Source: Sediminicola sp040566555 (GTDB lineage: Bacteria > Bacteroidota > Bacteroidia > Flavobacteriales > Flavobacteriaceae). Taken from it: a stretch of 64,000 bases of DNA. This document shows, in pieces, positions 43,267 to 52,992 of the stretch (positions are counted from its first letter, which is position 1; each line of letters starts with the position of its first letter). The notes under the pieces are model-generated. The model did no database searches. It had not been told where the DNA came from and saw only the letters and a list, made by a program, of their open reading frames with translations. The stretch lies in contig NZ_JBEWYP010000010.1 in the NCBI RefSeq assembly GCF_040566555.1, forward strand, positions 62,001-126,000, given 5' to 3'. Both the position numbers and the translations under genes were made by a program.

Positions 43267-45063
43267 ATGAAAAAATATCTAATTCTGCTCTTTGGGGCCC
43301 TTGCCTTAACGGCTTGTAAAAACAAAACGGAACCCCTAAAAGAAGATGCTATGGCTAAAAATGAGGCATTTGGAACTTTACTGAACGACTATCATGAAGA
43401 TGGTTTAAAATTATACCCCCTTAAAGCCACCTCGGAAGGTGACAATAGATACAATGATATTTTCCTGAACTTCCTGACCGAGGATTATAAGGCCATGGAA
43501 AGAGCCTATTACCAGAAATATAAGGATGCATTGGCCGCTATTAAGGATACAGAGCTTTCCGATAGCGAAAAAATGAGCAAGGCCATCTTGGAATGGGAAT
43601 GTGCTAGGAATTTGGAACGAATGGAGTTTAGGGAAGACCTCACCCCTATCAATCAAATGTGGACCGTACAATTGACCATGGGCCAATATGCGGGAGGTAC
43701 AAGTGCACAGCCATTCAAGACAGTCAAAGATTACGAGAATTGGCTAAAAAGGCTGGACAGTTATGTGGTTTGGATGGCCACCGCTGAAGAGCGTATGAGA
43801 GAAGGAATAGAAAAAGGGTATGTGCTTCCCAAATCCTTGATCAAAAAGGTGGCACCTCAATTAAAAACATTAACCACCAAGGACCTTGACCAACATTTAT
43901 TTTTCTCACCGGTAAAGAATTTCCCGGACGATTTCAAAGATGTGGATAAAAAGAGACTTACAGATGCGTATTCGGTTATGATAAACGAGAAGATTATTCC
44001 CGCCTATCAAAAACTTTATGACTTTATGGGTTCTGAATATCTGGCTGCTGGCCGTAATACCAGTGGTATTGAAGCTACCCCAGATGGAAAGGCCTACTAT
44101 GATTATTCCATAAAGCTGTATACAACAACGGATATGACAGCCGAAGAAATCCACCAAATAGGTTTGGATGAAGTAAAACGTATCTCTATGGAAATGGAGA
44201 AAGTAAAGCAGCAAGTTGGATTTGATGGCAACCTTAAGGCTTTCTTTGATTATGTCAGGAATAAAAAAGAATTGATGCCATTTACAGACCCACAGCAGGT
44301 CATAGACAATTTTAAAGCCATCCATGCGAAAATGAAGCCGCAAGTAGATCAGCTATTTGATAATCAACCCAAAACCCCATTTGAGATACGCCGTACCGAG
44401 GCATTTAGAGAGGCTTCTGCCAGTGCCGAATACAATCCCGGTTCTTTGGACGGCAGCAGACCAGGGGTTTTCTATGTCCCCATCCCAGATGTAACTGCGT
44501 ATAATTTGTACTCCGATGAAGACCTATTCTTACACGAGGCCATTCCTGGACACCACTTTCAAATTTCACTGACACAGGAAAACGAAGATTTACCTAAGTT
44601 TAGAAAAACACTTTGGTACAGTGCCTATGGTGAAGGATGGGCCTTGTACACAGAGTCTTTGGGCAAAGAATTAGGGCTATATCAGGATCCCTACCAGTAT
44701 TTTGGAATGTTGGGAGCTGAAATGCATAGGGCAGTAAGGTTGGTTGTGGACACAGGACTTCATGCCAAAGGATGGACCAGGGAACAGGCCATCAAATACT
44801 CATTGGATAATGAAGCAGAATCTGAAGAAGCGATTACGTCAGAAATAGAACGCTACATGGCCAATCCAGGTCAGGCACTTTCCTATAAGATAGGGCAGCT
44901 TAAAATAATGGAACTACGAGCCAGGGCAGAAAAGGAAATGGGAAAAGATTTTAACATCAAAGAATTCCACAACCAAGTTTTGGAAACAGGATGTGTTCCT
45001 TTGGCCCTCTTGGAAGACAAAATTAATGGGTGGATATCATCCAATAAAAAAGGGGCTGAATAG
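43267..45063 (+). CDS. DUF885 lipoprotein (putative peptidase)
   Basis: The 598-residue lipoprotein (lipobox LTAC, Cys17) has the DUF885 domain throughout. The metalloprotease-like motif is HEAIPGHHFQ (HExxxGH form), with a later conserved EGWALYTESLG and an aromatic-rich C-terminus. Family members are thought to be periplasmic peptidases; activity is inferred. Its stop codon lies inside the terminator loop at 45058-45061. Confidence 0.88.
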   Translation: MKKYLILLFGALALTACKNKTEPLKEDAMAKNEAFGTLLNDYHEDGLKLYPLKATSEGDNRYNDIFLNFLTEDYKAMERAYYQKYKDALAAIKDTELSDSEKMSKAILEWECARNLERMEFREDLTPINQMWTVQLTMGQYAGGTSAQPFKTVKDYENWLKRLDSYVVWMATAEERMREGIEKGYVLPKSLIKKVAPQLKTLTTKDLDQHLFFSPVKNFPDDFKDVDKKRLTDAYSVMINEKIIPAYQKLYDFMGSEYLAAGRNTSGIEATPDGKAYYDYSIKLYTTTDMTAEEIHQIGLDEVKRISMEMEKVKQQVGFDGNLKAFFDYVRNKKELMPFTDPQQVIDNFKAIHAKMKPQVDQLFDNQPKTPFEIRRTEAFREASASAEYNPGSLDGSRPGVFYVPIPDVTAYNLYSDEDLFLHEAIPGHHFQISLTQENEDLPKFRKTLWYSAYGEGWALYTESLGKELGLYQDPYQYFGMLGAEMHRAVRLVVDTGLHAKGWTREQAIKYSLDNEAESEEAITSEIERYMANPGQALSYKIGQLKIMELRARAEKEMGKDFNIKEFHNQVLETGCVPLALLEDKINGWISSNKKGAE

Positions 45064-45073
45064 CCCCTTTTTT
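45046..45073 (+). terminator. terminator overlapping the DUF885 stop codon
   Basis: AAAAAAGGGGCT (45046-45057), loop GAAT, AGCCCCTTTTTT (45062-45073): perfect 12-bp stem; the TAG stop (45061-45063) is inside it. Confidence 0.88.
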
Positions 45074-45102
45074 GGAATAAAATTAACTTACTCTAAACTA
45101 AA

Positions 45103-45483
45103 CTATTTTACAAGGACATTCTCGTAATAGGTCTTATTGCCTTCCTTAAGGATTACTGTGTAAAGACCAGCATTTGCTTTTTTAAAATTGAATGCCTTTT
45201 CTACAATTATTGACTCGTTGAACGTAGTTTCATAGATTACATTCCCCAATTCATCTTGAACCTTTACTTGTACTCTTTTGCCATCAAGGCTTAAGTGGTT
45301 CATATATACCATCTTTCCTTTTGTGCGGAATGTTGGCTTAATGATCTCGCTGGCATTCAAATTAAGAACTAAAGGTTTCACCTCATTAACTTGAATTAAA
45401 CCAGATTTAACTTCTTTTGCCATACCTGTTACTGTAGTTAACAAAAAGGCCAATACTGCTGTAATTTTCAATGCTTTTTTCAT
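45103..45483 (-). CDS. small secreted protein, secretion-tail-like fold
   Basis: The 126-residue protein has a signal peptide (about 1-22, ending VTGMA) and a beta-sandwich part with KVQDELGNVIYETTFNESI and NAGLYTVILKEGNKTYYEN. The latter is the pattern of a type IX secretion C-terminal tail or DUF3244-like domain standing alone. Function unknown. Promoter TAAGTTTG lies 39 bases upstream. Confidence 0.65.
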   Translation of the reverse strand: MKKALKITAVLAFLLTTVTGMAKEVKSGLIQVNEVKPLVLNLNASEIIKPTFRTKGKMVYMNHLSLDGKRVQVKVQDELGNVIYETTFNESIIVEKAFNFKKANAGLYTVILKEGNKTYYENVLVK

Positions 45484-45521
45484 AATTTTTTAGATTTAAG
45501 ATTACTAAATCACTTATACAG

Positions 45522-45529
45522 CAAACTTA
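45522..45529 (-). promoter_or_regulatory. -7 element for the small secreted protein
   Basis: TAAGTTTG on the minus strand, 38 bases upstream of the start; no TTG at the usual spacing. Confidence 0.4.
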
Positions 45530-45681
45530 CGCCCATACTCCTCCCCCCACTACACCTCATTTCTCCTATTTATGTGCTATTTTACCCCTTTAACACAAGC
45601 ATAACATATCAAATGTTAATTTAGTACATATTTTAGGTAATTTTGTCGGGATTTGAAATTAATACCTTTTCTAAATTTACG

Positions 45682-46569
45682 ATGAAAGTGAATTCTATGA
45701 TGAAACAGAAACCGGCATTCGAAGCTATTGAACCTGATTTTGGGCATTCTTTTACCTATCAGAAATTTGATGCCAATCTTTCCAATAAAAACCATATCTG
45801 GCATTATCATCCTGAAATGGAACTGGTTTATGTCAATGGGGGTAGTGGAAAGCGCCAAATAGGTAGCCACGTGTCCTATTATACCGATGGCGACCTTATA
45901 TTAATTGGCTCCAATCTTCCACACTGTGGTTTTACGGATAAACTCACTGGCAATACCAGTGAAACTGTTGTTCAAATGAAAATTGATTTTTTAGGGACCG
46001 ATTTTTTTGGCATTCCTGAGATGAAAAAAATCCAAAAGCTATTTGAAATGGCCAAGGGGGGTATTGCATTTAATGGCAATACGAAACGTAAGATTGGGGA
46101 AAAAATGGAAATTCTGGAATACCAGTCAGATTTCCAGCGCTTGCTTTCCATTTTAAATATCTTGAATGAATTAGGGAATTCGCAAGATTTCAAGGTGTTG
46201 AATGCCGCAGGATTTTCTTTGGAGACCGAGGTAAAGGACAATGACAGGATCAATATCATCTTCAATCACGTTAAAACTAATTTTAAAGAGGAGATTACCT
46301 TGGAAGAGGTGGCCGATTTGGCCAGTATGACCGTGCCTTCCTTTTGCCGATATTTTAAAAAGATCACCAATAAAACGTTTACACAGTTTGTAAATGAATA
46401 TCGTTTGGTACATGCCTCCAAATTACTGGCAGAAAAACCAATTAGCATTACAGACGTCTGTTTTGAAAGCGGATTCAACAATTTTTCCCATTTCAACAAA
46501 CTATTCAAGGCCTTCACAGGCCAAAACCCGTCTGAGTATCGCAACCAATTAAAAGCCGTATTACAATAA
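45682..46569 (+). CDS. AraC-family transcriptional regulator
   Basis: From the ATG at 45682 the product has 295 residues. A cupin-like N-terminal domain (WHYHPEMELVYVNGGSGKRQIG) is followed by two helix-turn-helix motifs at the C-terminus (ITLEEVADLASMTVPSFCRYF and ISITDVCFESGFNNFSHFNK), ending with the family's FTGQNPSEYR. It may sense a sugar-like ligand. It overlaps the alkB gene by one base. A frame opening at a TTG at 45643 adds 13 residues and is less likely. Confidence 0.88.
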   Translation: MKVNSMMKQKPAFEAIEPDFGHSFTYQKFDANLSNKNHIWHYHPEMELVYVNGGSGKRQIGSHVSYYTDGDLILIGSNLPHCGFTDKLTGNTSETVVQMKIDFLGTDFFGIPEMKKIQKLFEMAKGGIAFNGNTKRKIGEKMEILEYQSDFQRLLSILNILNELGNSQDFKVLNAAGFSLETEVKDNDRINIIFNHVKTNFKEEITLEEVADLASMTVPSFCRYFKKITNKTFTQFVNEYRLVHASKLLAEKPISITDVCFESGFNNFSHFNKLFKAFTGQNPSEYRNQLKAVLQ

Positions 46570-47168
46570 TGCGCAATTTGTTTTCAGAGCCACAGAAACT
46601 GGTACTCCCTGATGCGGACATCTCCTATTATCCCAACTTTTTAGATTCCAAAGCAGCGGACACCTATTTTGAAGTGTTCAAAAATAGCGTTCCATGGCAA
46701 CAGGACGAAATTAAAATCTTTGGCAAGACCCACGCCCAGCCTAGGCTTACTGCACTATACAGCACAAATGGAAAACCGTATTCCTATTCCAATATCACCA
46801 TGCAACCCCATGATTTTACCTTGGAATTATTGGATATAAAAGAGAGGATAGAAGTTATTACAAAAAACAGTTTTACAACCTGCCTTTTAAATCTTTACCG
46901 GGATGGTAAGGATAGCAATGGCTGGCACGCAGATAACGAAAAGGAATTGGGAAAAAATCCGGTAATAGCATCCATTACTCTGGGACAAGAACGCTATTTC
47001 CATTTAAAGCACAGACGACAGAAGGAATTAAAGCATAAATTGTTATTGGAGCATGGCAGCCTCCTATTGATGAAAGGGGAAACACAACACCACTGGTTGC
47101 ATCAAATACCAAAAACGGCCAAACCTGTATCAGAACGCATCAACCTTACCTATAGGGTGATCATTTGA
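46569..47168 (+). CDS. alkB: AlkB-like 2-oxoglutarate dioxygenase
   Basis: The 199-residue protein has the AlkB iron-binding set: His120 and Asp122 in GWHADNEKEL and His178 in HHWLHQIPK, with RINLTYR (190-196) binding 2-oxoglutarate. It repairs methylated DNA or RNA bases. The one-base overlap with the AraC gene (TAATG, 46567-46571) indicates translational coupling, an unusual partner instead of the Ada regulator. Confidence 0.88.
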   Translation: MRNLFSEPQKLVLPDADISYYPNFLDSKAADTYFEVFKNSVPWQQDEIKIFGKTHAQPRLTALYSTNGKPYSYSNITMQPHDFTLELLDIKERIEVITKNSFTTCLLNLYRDGKDSNGWHADNEKELGKNPVIASITLGQERYFHLKHRRQKELKHKLLLEHGSLLLMKGETQHHWLHQIPKTAKPVSERINLTYRVII

Positions 47169-47232
47169 GAAACATAAGGTATATTCTTAGAAAGATTATC
47201 AAGATCTGCCTGAAACGCAGCGCTGGACTACA

Positions 47233-48003
47233 TTAAAATAGATCGTTCAATACTTTTGCCAAACGAAGTCCGCCCTTTTGAAGTTGCATGCGGACGGTAT
47301 TGGTATATTTATAACTGTATTCATATCCCAGCTTCTCGCCTACCTCAACAGAGCCATAAACTTCTTTTGCCAATTCTTGGGATTCTTCCACCCAATCATA
47401 TAAATCTCCCTCTTGGATAGCCTTGCGCTCCTTTTTGGAAAGTGAATGCAGGTTACCTGCCAGTTCTGTATAGCTCATTCCAAATTCATCGATCAAATTA
47501 CTATCCCAAACCCTGTGCAGGTTGGTCCCTTTTCCAAACCATTGTAATTGAATATTGTTACCGCCTCTATCCTCTTCCCGTCCAACATGTAGTGGCTGAT
47601 GGAGATCACCAATAAAATGTACCAACATTTTTAGATAAAAGGCCTTATCTTCCTCCGAACTGTTCTCATCCTTAACTATAGCTATGCAGGTTTCTATACC
47701 CTTAACCAAATCCCCATAGGTGCTTGGGACCACATCAGTATATTTTTTGTCCATTGGAAAATTGACGTAATGCCATGGTCCAAACTTTGAATAGCTACGA
47801 TCCGATTTAATATCATCTGCATAGTTGGAAACCAGCGCTAAACTTTCTCCTTTTAAGATCTCCTTTATAGCTCTCTTTGCCTTCCCGGTAAGATGTTGTG
47901 AAGCAACTTCCCCTACGGTTCTGTGTCCTGTTTTACCCCAGAAGATATCATTACCAAAAGAGAATTGGACTACCAAGAATACCAAAAAAGTGAGTTTTTT
48001 CAT
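47233..48003 (-). CDS. S1/P1 nuclease
   Basis: The 256-residue protein has a signal peptide (about 1-17) and the S1/P1 fold: WGKTGHRTVGEVASQHL after the cut site, FGPWHYVNFP, HFIGDLHQPLHVG, LHRVWDSNLIDE and further histidines that bind three zinc ions, with the N-terminal tryptophan also a ligand (Trp22 if cut after IF). It degrades single-stranded nucleic acid outside the cytoplasm. Stands alone. Confidence 0.9.
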   Translation of the reverse strand: MKKLTFLVFLVVQFSFGNDIFWGKTGHRTVGEVASQHLTGKAKRAIKEILKGESLALVSNYADDIKSDRSYSKFGPWHYVNFPMDKKYTDVVPSTYGDLVKGIETCIAIVKDENSSEEDKAFYLKMLVHFIGDLHQPLHVGREEDRGGNNIQLQWFGKGTNLHRVWDSNLIDEFGMSYTELAGNLHSLSKKERKAIQEGDLYDWVEESQELAKEVYGSVEVGEKLGYEYSYKYTNTVRMQLQKGGLRLAKVLNDLF

Positions 48004-48167
48004 GCTTTGTTTTGTTATCGAATTAAGAAAATATGTAATAGTAGCACATCTATGTGAGGTGACACTATACCTTTGGACAAAAATAGAGAATCATACATTA
48101 AGGTATTGTTAATAGTCTAAGGATTTTGCGTTTTTTGCGCCATCTTGCGACATAAAAATTTAATAGA

Positions 48168-50420
48168 TTGATTTCCAAACCAATAATAAATAAGGTGCTT
48201 AAAATTGCCGTCCGAATTATAGTGGGACTGGCACTAGTTCTAGTTATATTTCTCCTAAGCATCTATGTAGGCGCATGGGGAAAAGTTGCATCCAAAAAAG
48301 ACCTTTCAGAATTTAATTACCAAAGGGCTTCTGAGGTGTATACGGCCGACAGTGTGCTTATTGGAAAATATTATTTGTTTGATCGGCAACCGATTACGTA
48401 CAATGACCTGCCCCAACACCTGATAGATGCCTTGGTAGCCATTGAGGATGAACGTTTTTATGGCCATCACGGAATTGACTACACCAGTTTGTTGAGGGTT
48501 ATATTTAAGACCATACTATTACAAGACCAGTCGGCAGGTGGTGGAAGCACCCTTACCCAACAACTGGCCAAAAACCTCTATCCAAGAGTCCCCAACGGTA
48601 AAGTGCGTTTAGCAGTGGACAAGGTAAAGGAAATGATGGTAGCCTCTAGGCTGGAAGATCTTTACTCTAAGGAGGAATTGATTACCCTTTACCTAAATAC
48701 CGTTTCCTTTGGTGACAATACATTTGGAATTAAAAGTGCCTCCCTAAAATTTTTCAATAAGAAAGCGAAAGACCTAAAGGTAGAGGAGGCTGCCACCCTT
48801 GTAGGGATGCTCAAAGCCACCTATGGGTACAATCCGAGGGTATTTCCGGAGAACAGCCTCAACAGGCGGAACTTGGTTTTACAGGCCATGGCCAACAATT
48901 CCTATCTGACCAAAGCACAAAAAGATTCCCTCTCAGAACTTCCCACAAAATTAGATTACAGGGAATTTGACCACAACGATGGAATAGCACCCTATTTTAG
49001 GGAAGAGGTGAGGAAACAGCTCCTGCAATGGGTAAAAGAACAAAACGCCAATGGAGAAGAGTACAATATCTACACATCTGGCCTGAAAATTTACACCACC
49101 TTGGATTATAAAATGCAGGTATTGGCAGAAGAGGCTATGACAGAACATATGAAGGCGTTACAACAAAGCTTTGAAAAAAGTTATGGATCCAATGCGCCAT
49201 GGCTAAAAGACACCAAACTGATCCAGAAAAAAATTCAAAATTCCCCTGTCTACAGAAGTTTAGAACGGATGGGACTGAGTAAAGAACAAATCCTGGACAG
49301 CCTTAAAAAGAAACATACGATGACGTTGATGGACTGGGAAGGAGAAAAGACCCTCCAGGCAAGTAGCATGGACAGTATTCAGCATTATATGAAATTCCTA
49401 AATACCGGATCCTTGTCCATAGATCCGACTACCGGAGCGGTAAAAACTTGGATCGGCGGTGTGAATTTTAAATATTTTAAGTACGACCATATTTCCCAAA
49501 GTAAAAGACAGGTAGGGTCTACTTTTAAACCTATCGTCTATACCGCTGCCATAGAAAAAGGAATTGCGCCTTGTACCTATTTTTCCGCCCAAGAGGTTGC
49601 CTATGATAATTTGGAAGGTTGGTCTCCCAGCAATTCGGGAAAGGAAGATGAGACCTATCTCAATTATTCTATGGAACAGGCCTTGAGCAATTCCATAAAT
49701 ACGGTGGCTGTTAAAGTGTTGGAAGAAACCGGCATCCCCAATGTTATCGGACAAGCCAAAAAGATGGGAATAACGAGCAACCTGCCTCACCTTCCGTCTC
49801 TTGCACTGGGTACCGCTGAAATAAAAATCAACGAGCTTATCGGGGCCTATGCCAGTTACGTAAACGCTGGCAAATCCGTAACCCCATTTGCCATTACCCA
49901 TATTGCCAATACCAAAGACTCTATTTTGGCAAACTTTCAACCCGTCATCGCAAAGCAACCTGCCTTCTCAAAAGAAACCGGCATGTTGCTGTTGGAAATG
50001 ATGAAAGCAACTGTTGATAAAGGAACTGCAGCCAGAATTAGATCAAAATACAACTTGCCCAATGCCATAGCCGGTAAAACAGGTACCACCCAAAACAATA
50101 AGGATGCTTGGTTTGTTGGAATTACCCCTAAGCTTGTAAGTATCACGTGGGTAGGATTGGACACCTATGAAATTGGCTTTAAAAGCACCAGTTTAGGTCA
50201 GGGAGCCAATGCGGCATTACCAATTTTTGCCTTGTGGTTGCAGAAATTGAACAAGGAAAAACAATTTAATAGTATTACACAGGCTCGTTTCGAAAACCCG
50301 AGCCGATCAGTATTGGATCAATTGGATTGTGAACCAGTCAAAAGGGATGGATTTTTTAAACGCCTCTTCAAAAACCCCAATAAAACAAAAACGAAAAAGT
50401 TCAAGAACAACAGCAATTAA
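48168..50420 (+). CDS. class A penicillin-binding protein (transglycosylase/transpeptidase)
   Basis: The 750-residue protein has a short cytoplasmic N-terminus, one membrane segment (about 12-34), the glycosyltransferase domain (EDERFYGHHGIDY with Glu93; GGSTLTQQLAKNLYP at about 126-139) and a transpeptidase domain with Ser451-Lys454 (GSTFKP), SNSINTV and KTGTTQ. It polymerises and cross-links peptidoglycan. The start is a TTG at 48168; no in-frame ATG exists near it. The upstream gap has no other feature. Confidence 0.92.
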   Translation: MISKPIINKVLKIAVRIIVGLALVLVIFLLSIYVGAWGKVASKKDLSEFNYQRASEVYTADSVLIGKYYLFDRQPITYNDLPQHLIDALVAIEDERFYGHHGIDYTSLLRVIFKTILLQDQSAGGGSTLTQQLAKNLYPRVPNGKVRLAVDKVKEMMVASRLEDLYSKEELITLYLNTVSFGDNTFGIKSASLKFFNKKAKDLKVEEAATLVGMLKATYGYNPRVFPENSLNRRNLVLQAMANNSYLTKAQKDSLSELPTKLDYREFDHNDGIAPYFREEVRKQLLQWVKEQNANGEEYNIYTSGLKIYTTLDYKMQVLAEEAMTEHMKALQQSFEKSYGSNAPWLKDTKLIQKKIQNSPVYRSLERMGLSKEQILDSLKKKHTMTLMDWEGEKTLQASSMDSIQHYMKFLNTGSLSIDPTTGAVKTWIGGVNFKYFKYDHISQSKRQVGSTFKPIVYTAAIEKGIAPCTYFSAQEVAYDNLEGWSPSNSGKEDETYLNYSMEQALSNSINTVAVKVLEETGIPNVIGQAKKMGITSNLPHLPSLALGTAEIKINELIGAYASYVNAGKSVTPFAITHIANTKDSILANFQPVIAKQPAFSKETGMLLLEMMKATVDKGTAARIRSKYNLPNAIAGKTGTTQNNKDAWFVGITPKLVSITWVGLDTYEIGFKSTSLGQGANAALPIFALWLQKLNKEKQFNSITQARFENPSRSVLDQLDCEPVKRDGFFKRLFKNPNKTKTKKFKNNSN

Positions 50421-50452
50421 TAATAAAACACTGTAATTCAGTATTTTAATTT

Positions 50453-50500
50453 TGATATTAATTAAATTATAATATCTTTATGATATCATAATAATATCAT
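50453..50500 (+). promoter_or_regulatory. repeated ATATCA-type sites before the SPFH operon
   Basis: TGATATTA (50453-50460), AATATCTT (50471-50478), ATGATATCAT (perfect 10-bp palindrome, 50480-50489) and AATATCAT (50493-50500) crowd into 48 bases just upstream of the SPFH gene. They may be operator sites for the Arc/RHH protein encoded at the end of the same cluster (inference). Confidence 0.45.
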
Positions 50501-50515
50501 TTTAAAATTACTGGC

Positions 50516-51376
50516 ATGACTCACGAAAAAAATTTGGTTCCGTTCAATGGCTATATCATGCTATTGGTATTTTTAATTCTTGCTACAGGGAGCACATACT
50601 TATTGATCACTAAGGAGTCCCCTATTTATATCATAGGGATTGTCCTAGCCCTTTTTATGTTGCCCGGTTTTGTATTGGTCAACCCCAATAACTCCAGGGT
50701 TTTACTGCTTTTTGGAAAATACATTGGCACCATTAAGAAAAATGGCCTTTTTTGGGTCATACCATTCTACACAAAAAAAGCCATCTCTTTAAGGGCGAGC
50801 AATTTTGATAGTGAACGGCTCAAAGTCAATGACAAGTTGGGTAACCCGGTCATGATCAGCACCATTTTGGTCTGGCGGGTAACCGATACTTATAAGGCAG
50901 CATTTGATGTGGACGATTATAAAAATTTTGTACGTGTACAGACAGATGCGGCGGTACGTAAATTGGCAAGTATGTATCCCTATGACAATTTTGCCGATGA
51001 AGGTCACAAGGAAGACATCACCCTCCGCTCCAGTGTCAATGAGGTGAGCGAGGCACTTGAAAAGGAAGTCCAAGAAAGGCTTGCCATGGCCGGGATAGAA
51101 GTGTTGGAAGCTAGGATTGGGTATTTGGCCTACGCACAGGAGATAGCCAATGCCATGCTTAAAAGACAGCAGGCCACAGCGATTGTGGCGGCGAGACACA
51201 AAATCGTGGAAGGTGCTGTAAGCATGGTGGAAATGGCCTTGGATCAGCTGAGCAAAAAACAAGTGGTGGATCTGGACGATGAACGTAAAGCCGCCATGGT
51301 GAGTAACCTAATGGTCGTATTATGTTCGGACAAAGACGCCTCTCCCATTGTCAATGCCGGCACCTTAAACCATTAA
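50516..51376 (+). CDS. SPFH domain (prohibitin-like) membrane protein
   Basis: The 286-residue protein has two hydrophobic segments (about 13-29 and 36-54) followed by an SPFH/band-7 domain (SRVLLLFGKYIGTIKKNGLFW, LKVNDKLGNPVMISTILVWRVTDTY in two parts, YKNFVRVQTDAAVRKLASMYPYD) and a coiled C-terminus with GIEVLEARIGYLAYAQEIA. Such proteins scaffold membrane microdomains. First gene of a cluster ending in an Arc/RHH gene, an association common in Bacteroidota. Confidence 0.88.
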   Translation: MTHEKNLVPFNGYIMLLVFLILATGSTYLLITKESPIYIIGIVLALFMLPGFVLVNPNNSRVLLLFGKYIGTIKKNGLFWVIPFYTKKAISLRASNFDSERLKVNDKLGNPVMISTILVWRVTDTYKAAFDVDDYKNFVRVQTDAAVRKLASMYPYDNFADEGHKEDITLRSSVNEVSEALEKEVQERLAMAGIEVLEARIGYLAYAQEIANAMLKRQQATAIVAARHKIVEGAVSMVEMALDQLSKKQVVDLDDERKAAMVSNLMVVLCSDKDASPIVNAGTLNH

Positions 51377-51379
51377 TAC

Positions 51380-51892
51380 ATGAGGGTTTTTCAAGAGACA
51401 CAAAAATTTAACCAATGGCCCATGCGACTCGCATCTTTGGGCCTATTGGCATTCCTATTATATTCTTTGTACCAATGGTTTGTAGCAAAAACTGCAGTGG
51501 GCAATGTCTTACCCGAGGATACTTTAGAGCAATTGATAGTCATAGTGGTTCTTGTACTTACCCTTATGTTGTTCTACCAACTTCAATTAAAAACGGAGAT
51601 CGATGATAGGGGCATACACTATAGATTCCTTCCCTTTCACTTCAAAAATAAAACCATCCCCTGGGAAGCTATAAAAGAGTGTTACGTTAGAACCTATAGT
51701 CCGCTTATGGAATATGGGGGCTGGGGCTATAGGATAACTATTAAAAATGGGAAGGCATATAACGTTTCCGGGAATAGAGGCATACAGCTTATTTTAAAAT
51801 CCGGAAAGAAAATATTGATCGGAACACAAAAGGAATCTGAGGCCACGATGATTATTGATCGTTATCAAAAAAAGAGAAATGAAGGAATATAA
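51380..51892 (+). CDS. PH-like membrane protein, function unknown
   Basis: The 170-residue protein has two hydrophobic segments (about 12-30 and 44-64) and a C-terminal PH-like beta domain: IDDRGIHYRFLPFHFKNKTI, IPWEAIKECYVRTYS, GWGYRITIKNGKAYNVSGN. It starts 3 bases after the SPFH stop and overlaps the DUF4177 gene by 14 bases, so it belongs to that operon. Confidence 0.7.
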   Translation: MRVFQETQKFNQWPMRLASLGLLAFLLYSLYQWFVAKTAVGNVLPEDTLEQLIVIVVLVLTLMLFYQLQLKTEIDDRGIHYRFLPFHFKNKTIPWEAIKECYVRTYSPLMEYGGWGYRITIKNGKAYNVSGNRGIQLILKSGKKILIGTQKESEATMIIDRYQKKRNEGI

Positions 51893-52052
51893 AATCGTTA
51901 AACAGAAAGGAAAGGTGTTTGGCAACCCTGACCAGGAATTTGAGGACGAACTAAACAAACTGGCAAGAGAGGGATGGAGAGTCGTAAGTGTCTGCTCCAT
52001 GTCCCATTCTACCTTGGTAAAGGCCTATTTGGAAAGGGACAAATTCAGATAA
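51879..52052 (+). CDS. DUF4177 family small protein
   Basis: From the ATG at 51879 the product has 57 residues: MKEYKIVKQKGKVFG, then EFEDELNKLAREGWRVVSV and a short end. The 'LNxLAxEGWRVV' core is typical of DUF4177. It overlaps the end of the PH-like gene by 14 bases. An earlier in-frame ATG at 51855 is less likely, as family members start at the YKIVK strand. Confidence 0.78.
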   Translation: MKEYKIVKQKGKVFGNPDQEFEDELNKLAREGWRVVSVCSMSHSTLVKAYLERDKFR

Positions 52053-52063
52053 ATATGTATACT

Positions 52064-52990
52064 ATGAAATCACTTATTTTACTGTTTGCATTACTACCCT
52101 TTGTTGTTCTGTCCCAGAAAATCACGGAAGAGGAATTCACTTTAAAAAATGGCGAAATAGTACTTCCAGGTACCCTTTCCATGCCTGAATCCCCCACCAA
52201 ACTACCTCTGGTCATTTTTATCCACGGTTCGGGGAATGTTGATAGAAATGGAAACCAGGCAGGCGTAGGCATAAATGCCAACTACATAAAAGCCCTCTCA
52301 GATAGTTTAAACAAAAAAGGTATTGCCTTTTACAGATATGATAAAAGAACAGCTACCCTGTCTAACCTAGACAAATTGGGGGGTATTACCTTTACGAAAC
52401 TTATCGATGATGCCAAGATTGTCATAGACCACTTTAAAAATGACCCTAGGTTTAACTCTCTGTTTTTAATAGGGCACAGTCAGGGATCCTTGGTGGGAAT
52501 GCTTAGTATTACCCCAGAAATCAAAGGGTTTATTTCCATTGCAGGCCCAGGGCAATCCATCGATAACACAATCATGGAACAACTACATCAGCAGAACCCC
52601 GATCTGGCAAAATTAGCTGGAGAACACTTTGCTGAATTAAAAACAACGGATACCATTGTAAGCGTACATCCCTTTTTGATGCAACTTTTCAAGCCGCAGA
52701 ACCAGAGTTTTATCAAATCCTGGATTGTATTGGATCCCGTAGCGGAGATCAAAAAAATCAACATTCCCATATTATTGCTAAACGGGGAGGAAGATCTTCA
52801 GGTAACCGAAAAAGACTTTCAGAGATTACAAGAGGCCCAACCCAATGCAAAAGGAGAATTGATTCCACATATGAACCACGTTCTCAAGGACGTATATTCC
52901 ACATCGGACAATCAAAAATCCTATTTTCAGGAAAACTTTCCTTTATCGAATAAACTTGTCGATCTAATAACAGCATTTATCAACCCTTGA
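52064..52990 (+). CDS. alpha/beta hydrolase, secreted
   Basis: From the ATG at 52064 the product has 308 residues with a signal peptide (about 1-19, ending VVLSQ). The alpha/beta-hydrolase features are VIFIHGSGNVDRNG (oxyanion region), the nucleophile elbow LIGHSQGSLVG, a late acid in LLLNGEEDLQVTEKDF and a histidine in PHMNHVLKD. It probably cleaves an ester or similar bond in the periplasm; substrate unknown. It lies 11 bases after the DUF4177 gene and 2 before the Arc gene. Confidence 0.85.
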   Translation: MKSLILLFALLPFVVLSQKITEEEFTLKNGEIVLPGTLSMPESPTKLPLVIFIHGSGNVDRNGNQAGVGINANYIKALSDSLNKKGIAFYRYDKRTATLSNLDKLGGITFTKLIDDAKIVIDHFKNDPRFNSLFLIGHSQGSLVGMLSITPEIKGFISIAGPGQSIDNTIMEQLHQQNPDLAKLAGEHFAELKTTDTIVSVHPFLMQLFKPQNQSFIKSWIVLDPVAEIKKINIPILLLNGEEDLQVTEKDFQRLQEAQPNAKGELIPHMNHVLKDVYSTSDNQKSYFQENFPLSNKLVDLITAFINP

Positions 52991-52992
52991 AT

